A DNA stretch of 64,000 nucleotides from G965229605 sp965229605 (GTDB taxonomy: Bacteria; Pseudomonadota; Alphaproteobacteria; CBDDJK01). Positions 60,135 through 64,000 of the stretch are shown in pieces. The notes under the pieces are model-generated. The model searched no databases. It worked only from the letters and a program-made list of their open reading frames with translations, and was not told the origin of the DNA. Each line of letters begins with the position of its first letter. The stretch's first letter is position 1. Location: contig OZ245892.1 of assembly GCA_965229605.1 (NCBI GenBank), positions 372,001-436,000 on the forward strand, given 5' to 3'. Both the position numbers and the translations under genes were made by a program.

Positions 60135-61433
60135 ATGCGTCTTTTGATTATCGGAAATCTTGACGGGCATATGACAGCCGCAAGTCAGATTGCGCTGGAT
60201 CAGGGCGTTAAAGTCTCTATTGCGCGGACGCTGGAAGACGGGTTACGCCATATCCGCTCCGGCAAAGGGGCTGATCTTGTCCTGATTGATGTGCATTTGC
60301 CGCTGGAACGTCTGGCGGCCCAGCTTAAAAAAGAACGCATTACCGTGCCGCTGGTTGCCTGCGGGCTGGAAGGCACCGATTCCGATCTTGCCTCTGATGC
60401 CATTCTGGCCGGTGCCAGCGAATATGTGCCGCTGCCGCCCGACCCCGAACTGATTGCCACCGTCCTGAAAGCCGTTGTCCAGCAAGATGATTCGGTGATT
60501 TACCGCGATCCAAAGACCATGCAGGTGCTGGCGATGGCGGACCAGATTGCCCCCAGTGAAGCCTCGGTCCTGATTACCGGCGAATCCGGCACCGGCAAGG
60601 AAGTCTTTGCCCGTTATCTTCATGCCCGCTCCAAACGGTCTTCCGGGACCTTTGTGGCATTGAATTGTGCCGCCATTCCCGAAAATCTTCTGGAATCAGA
60701 ATTATTCGGCCATGAACGCGGGGCTTTTTCCGGGGCGGTGGCCCAGCGCATCGGCAAATTTGAAGAAGCCGATCAGGGGACCCTGCTGCTTGATGAAATC
60801 AGCGAAATGGATTTGCGCTTGCAGGCCAAATTGCTGCGCGCCATTCAGGAAAAAGAAATTGACCGTCTGGGGGGCAACGGTCCGGTTCCCGTCAATGTCC
60901 GCATTCTGGCGACCTCTAACCGCGATCTGGAAGCCGCCGTTGATAATGGCGATTTCCGCCAGGACCTCTATTTCCGGCTTAATGTTGTCAATCTGCAACT
61001 GCCTGCCTTGCGTGACCGGCCCCTGGATATTCCAATTCTGGCCGAATTCTTTGAAAAGAAATATGCCAAGCTCAATGGCATGGACAGCCGCCCGATCACC
61101 ACCGATGCCCGGGGGCTGCTGGTCAATCACAGCTGGCCCGGCAATGTGCGGGAGCTTGAAAATACCATGCACCGCGCCATCCTGCTCAGCCAGGGACCGG
61201 AAATTGAAGCCGAAGCGATTATCCTTTCCTCTGGCCGAGCACGCCCATCCGCCGGGGCCGGAACCGTCGGCCAAAGCCTGGCACTGGTCGAACGCCGCCA
61301 TATCATGGCCACCCTTGATCATTGTCTGGGCAATCTTGGCGATGCCGCCGCCATTCTGGGTATCTCCCTGCGCCAGCTTGATGAACGTCTTGAAACCTAT
61401 GGTATTTCCCCCGGCACCGGCGCAACTCCCTAG
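60135..61433 (+). CDS. flbD: FlbD-like sigma-54-dependent flagellar activator
   Basis: 432 residues: receiver-like domain (1-115), AAA+ domain (125-370), Fis-type HTH (about 385-430). Walker A is G149-ESGTGK155, the sigma-54 loop is G196-AFSGA201 where GAFTGA is standard, and Walker B includes D220-E221. The receiver keeps Asp52 (LVLIDVHLP) but lacks the acidic pair near residue 9 (IIGNLD) and the late Lys (EYVPLPPDPE), so classic phosphorylation control is doubtful. Caulobacter FlbD is similarly atypical and is controlled by FliX. It should activate sigma-54 flagellar promoters. Confidence 0.88.
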   Translation: MRLLIIGNLDGHMTAASQIALDQGVKVSIARTLEDGLRHIRSGKGADLVLIDVHLPLERLAAQLKKERITVPLVACGLEGTDSDLASDAILAGASEYVPLPPDPELIATVLKAVVQQDDSVIYRDPKTMQVLAMADQIAPSEASVLITGESGTGKEVFARYLHARSKRSSGTFVALNCAAIPENLLESELFGHERGAFSGAVAQRIGKFEEADQGTLLLDEISEMDLRLQAKLLRAIQEKEIDRLGGNGPVPVNVRILATSNRDLEAAVDNGDFRQDLYFRLNVVNLQLPALRDRPLDIPILAEFFEKKYAKLNGMDSRPITTDARGLLVNHSWPGNVRELENTMHRAILLSQGPEIEAEAIILSSGRARPSAGAGTVGQSLALVERRHIMATLDHCLGNLGDAAAILGISLRQLDERLETYGISPGTGATP

Positions 61434-61471
61434 TCCATCCTGATTATACCACGCTAAATCAATAAGGGCAT

Positions 61472-63736
61472 ATGGCTGAAAACGACACTGCATCCGAAGG
61501 TCGGCCCGCCGCAGCTATGCAAGCTGCTGAACCCGCCACTAATCAATCCTCTGACGCTGGGCCCCCAAGTAATACAGGTCCCAATAATACGGGTCCGGGA
61601 CGCGTAGATGCGCTTAAAACCTTTGGCGGAGAGGTTGGCGGCGGTTTCCTCAATATCCTCAAAGGCGGAGATTTTTACCTCCCTTTCGGCATTGTCGCCA
61701 TTCTGGCAATGCTGCTTATCCCGCTGCCCAGCTATGCGCTGGATGTCATGCTCGCCCTGTCCATGACCCTCGCCGTCATTGTTCTCATGACCGTTATTTT
61801 CGTTGAATCTGCCGTTGAACTCACCGCCTTTCCAACCATTCTGCTGGTGACAACCCTGCTGCGCCTTGGGCTGAATGTCGCCTCGACCCGGCTTATTCTC
61901 TCAAACGGTCATACCGGCACCGACGCGGCAGGCGACGTTATTCAGGCCTTTGGAAATTTTGTCGCCAGCGGCAATTATGTCATCGGGGCCATTGTGTTCG
62001 GGATTCTGGTCATTATCAATTTTATCGTCATCACCAAGGGGGCAGGCCGTATCGCTGAAGTCGCTGCCCGCTTCACCCTCGATGCCATGCCCGGCAAACA
62101 AATGGCGATTGATGCCGATTTGTCCTCTGGCCTGATCAGTGAAGAAGTCGCCCGTGAACGCCGCAAAATGCTGGAACAGGAAAGCTCTTTCCACGGGGCA
62201 ATGGACGGTGCCTCCAAATTCGTGCGCGGGGATGCGGTTGCCGGACTGCTGATTACCCTGATCAATATCGTTGCCGGAATTATTGTCGGCGTCCTGCAAC
62301 GGGACATGGACCTCGCCAATGCTGCCCAGAACTATACCCTGCTGACCATCGGTGACGGCCTGGTCAGCCAGGTTCCGGCTTTGATCATATCGGTTGCTGC
62401 CGGTATTCTGGTCACCAAGTCCGGCATTGAAGGCGGCACCGAAAAGGCTCTTGGCAGCCAGCTTTCCACCAATCCGATGGCACTTGGTATTGCCTCGGTC
62501 ATGTTATTTGCGCTGGCGATGGTGCCGGGCCTGCCCGCCTTTCCCTTTCTGATCATGTTCCTTTTTACCGCCGGGATCGGGGGCTATTTATTCTATCGCC
62601 GCAATCAGGACGAAAAGCTGGTTGAAAGCCAAAAGGTGGAAGAAGCCATTGAAAAAGCCAAATCCGAATCCGGAAAAGACGGCAAAGCCGAACCGATTAC
62701 CGACAGCCTCCAGATGGATGCCATTCGTATTGAAATGGGCTATGGCCTCCTGCATCTGGTCAACGAAGGGGCCAATGGCATCACCATGACCGAACAGGTA
62801 CGCGGGCTGCGCCGTCAACTCGCTGAACGCTACGGCTTTGTCACCCCGACCGTGCGTATTCTCGATAACCTCCAGCTTGGCAGCATGGAATACCGCATCC
62901 TGATCAAGGAAATCGAATCCGGACGCGGGGAATTGCGCCCGAACATGCTGCTTTGTCTGGGCGGCGGCGATGGCGGCTATCCAACCCTGCGCGGCGAAAA
63001 AATCATGGACCCGGTCTATAAGCAACCCGCCCTGTGGATCAGCGAAAACCTGCGCGATCAGGCAACCTCCATGCATTATATGGTCATCGAACCCATCTCG
63101 GTCGCCAGCACCCACCTCAATGAACTGGTGGTCACCCATATGCCAGAACTTCTGTCCTATTCAGCCACCCAGTCCCTGCTGGCCGATGTGCCAGAAAGCT
63201 TGCAGCCGATGATTAAAGAACTGGTGCCAACTCCGGTCAATGTCGCCAGTCTGCAAAAAATCCTGCAAAACCTCTTGCGTGAATATGTCTCTATCCGGGA
63301 CCTGCCGCTGATTATTGAATCGATTGCCGATGCCCTGTCTCATTCCAAAAATATCACCTATGTCACCGAACATGTGCGCGCAGCCCTTTCCCGCCAGATT
63401 TGCAACGATTGCGCCGATGGGTCTGGCGAACTGCAGCTGGTCAACCTCAGCCCGCGCTGGGAGCAGATTTTCCTTGAAGCCCTTGACAATAGTGGTGATG
63501 GCGAAGCTCGCTTTAACCTGCCGCCAACCCGTTTGCAGGAGTTTATGCGCAGCTTTAACCGCGAAATGGACAAGCTGGGCGCGACCATGGATCAACCGCC
63601 AGTCCTGCTGGTCAATCCGGCCATCCGCTCTTATTTGCGCTCGATCCTGGAACGGTTCCGGCCAACCATGCCAGTCCTCTCGCAAAATGAAATCCACCCA
63701 AAAGCCAAATTCCGGGTGCTCAGCTCGATTGATTGA
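61472..63736 (+). CDS. flhA: Flagellar biosynthesis protein FlhA
   Basis: 754 residues. The N-terminal half has eight membrane helices (FGIVAILAMLLIPLPSYALDVMLALSMTLAVIVLMTVIFV onward) and the FHIPEP signature region TILLVTTLLRLGLNVASTRLIL. FTLDAMPGKQMAIDADLSSGLI is the conserved cytoplasmic loop. The C-terminal cytosolic domain (from about residue 380) forms the nonameric export gate ring. The first 60 residues are a hydrophilic extension with NTGPNNTGPG repeats. It completes the export/motor operon. Confidence 0.95.
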   Translation: MAENDTASEGRPAAAMQAAEPATNQSSDAGPPSNTGPNNTGPGRVDALKTFGGEVGGGFLNILKGGDFYLPFGIVAILAMLLIPLPSYALDVMLALSMTLAVIVLMTVIFVESAVELTAFPTILLVTTLLRLGLNVASTRLILSNGHTGTDAAGDVIQAFGNFVASGNYVIGAIVFGILVIINFIVITKGAGRIAEVAARFTLDAMPGKQMAIDADLSSGLISEEVARERRKMLEQESSFHGAMDGASKFVRGDAVAGLLITLINIVAGIIVGVLQRDMDLANAAQNYTLLTIGDGLVSQVPALIISVAAGILVTKSGIEGGTEKALGSQLSTNPMALGIASVMLFALAMVPGLPAFPFLIMFLFTAGIGGYLFYRRNQDEKLVESQKVEEAIEKAKSESGKDGKAEPITDSLQMDAIRIEMGYGLLHLVNEGANGITMTEQVRGLRRQLAERYGFVTPTVRILDNLQLGSMEYRILIKEIESGRGELRPNMLLCLGGGDGGYPTLRGEKIMDPVYKQPALWISENLRDQATSMHYMVIEPISVASTHLNELVVTHMPELLSYSATQSLLADVPESLQPMIKELVPTPVNVASLQKILQNLLREYVSIRDLPLIIESIADALSHSKNITYVTEHVRAALSRQICNDCADGSGELQLVNLSPRWEQIFLEALDNSGDGEARFNLPPTRLQEFMRSFNREMDKLGATMDQPPVLLVNPAIRSYLRSILERFRPTMPVLSQNEIHPKAKFRVLSSID

Positions 63737-63807
63737 GTGCAGTTCGCAGCCCTTTGCTTGAATTTTTTTGACTTTTGCTCTAGGGTCAATACAACTGGAG
63801 ACTGCAA

Positions 63808-64000
63808 ATGACCACTGCCACCAAAACCACCCGCCTGACCTTGACCCTCCCTGAGGAGTTGCATCGTTTCATTAAAGCCCGCGCAAAGCAGGAGGGAAAA
63901 ACGATGCGCCATTATGTGCTTGAGCGGCTTCTGCCAGAAGCGGAAGACGGGGATTATGATATTTCCGACATAAACCTTGAGATCGCGCAGGCTTTTCATG
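63808..64000 (+). CDS. Partial RHH-like small protein, possibly an antitoxin
   Basis: The frame from the ATG at 63808 (CTGGAG upstream) reads MTTATKTTRLTLTLPEELHR, then FIKARAKQEGKTMRHYVLERLLP, and is open at the window end. R-L-T-L-T-L-P-E-E-L-H followed by an amphipathic helix is the ribbon-helix-helix pattern of ParD/RelB/CopG-type DNA-binding antitoxins. The C-terminal half would bind a toxin; the partner, if any, lies beyond the window. Confidence 0.55.
   Translation, partial: MTTATKTTRLTLTLPEELHRFIKARAKQEGKTMRHYVLERLLPEAEDGDYDISDINLEIAQAFH

Noticed and set aside
60667..61493. Long ORFs of about 260 codons on both strands overlapping flbD
   Set aside because: Composition is that of shifted frames of flbD (many W, P, R, S residues); no motif.

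Overview
The window looks like a chromosomal segment of a flagellated Gram-negative alphaproteobacterium. The evidence is the FYDLN/TIGR02300 zinc protein, the flagellar order fliF-fliG-fliH-fliN-motA-flbD-flhA with an FlbD-like activator, class II fructose-bisphosphatase GlpX, and an outer-membrane/LolA-like/LolDE-like gene set. Base composition is near balanced in the core genes and clearly AT-richer in two accessory islets. I cannot fix the order; a marine Rhodospirillales or SAR116-like lineage is a guess.

Layout. 1-2.9 kb: end of a trimethylamine methyltransferase-family gene, Trm112-like protein, threonine/serine dehydratase, a zinc-ribbon methyltransferase and a rhomboid protease. 2.9-7.9 kb (minus strand): a putative envelope export operon (TPR-like protein, LolD-like ATPase, FtsX/LolE-like permease, LolA-like periplasmic protein, outer-membrane barrel), interrupted by a 270-bp MITE with TA flanks. 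7.9-25.6 kb (mostly minus): housekeeping genes (glycosyltransferase, trpS, an orphan amino-acid-type binding protein, FYDLN protein, mutM, ftsX-ftsE-M23 peptidase, esterase, purB, glpX, gamma carbonic anhydrase, rsmB, SH3 protein, RraA-like aldolase, acyl-CoA ligase, SCP2 protein). 25.7-28.3 kb: guaA and an FkbM methyltransferase.

Accessory islet 1 (28.3-32.1 kb) has an intact ISAs1-family element with a 9-bp target duplication, inserted beside an older IS end. Next to it is a two-gene AT-rich cassette: an ImmA/IrrE-like protein whose HExxH is FExxH, and a 560-residue protein in which I recognise class III nucleotide-cyclase motifs. This pair is the best candidate for an undescribed system.

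32.1-40.6 kb is a sugar-acid module: gluconate 5-dehydrogenase divergent from L-idonate 5-dehydrogenase, a lactonase, a hydroxypyruvate-isomerase-like TIM barrel and a four-gene carbohydrate ABC importer. 40.6-44.9 kb is housekeeping again (gloB, ubiX, gmk, pterin dehydratase, leuD, rpmB, and a glutaredoxin-membrane fusion).

Accessory islet 2 (44.9-49.65 kb) begins with a solo relic of the same ISAs1 end. It then carries a DUF433/DUF5615-type toxin-antitoxin pair, an IS1595-like transposase relic, and a 1007-residue PHP-ATPase (TrlF-like) gene flanked by two same-orientation copies of the IS1595-like terminus. 49.6-53.9 kb: murI, alkB, ychF, tRNA-Ala(GGC) and a Gfo/Idh/MocA oxidoreductase. 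54.1-63.7 kb is a flagellar basal-body/export/motor operon, with an unannotated 28-codon ORF translationally coupled to fliG. The window ends inside a small RHH-like gene.
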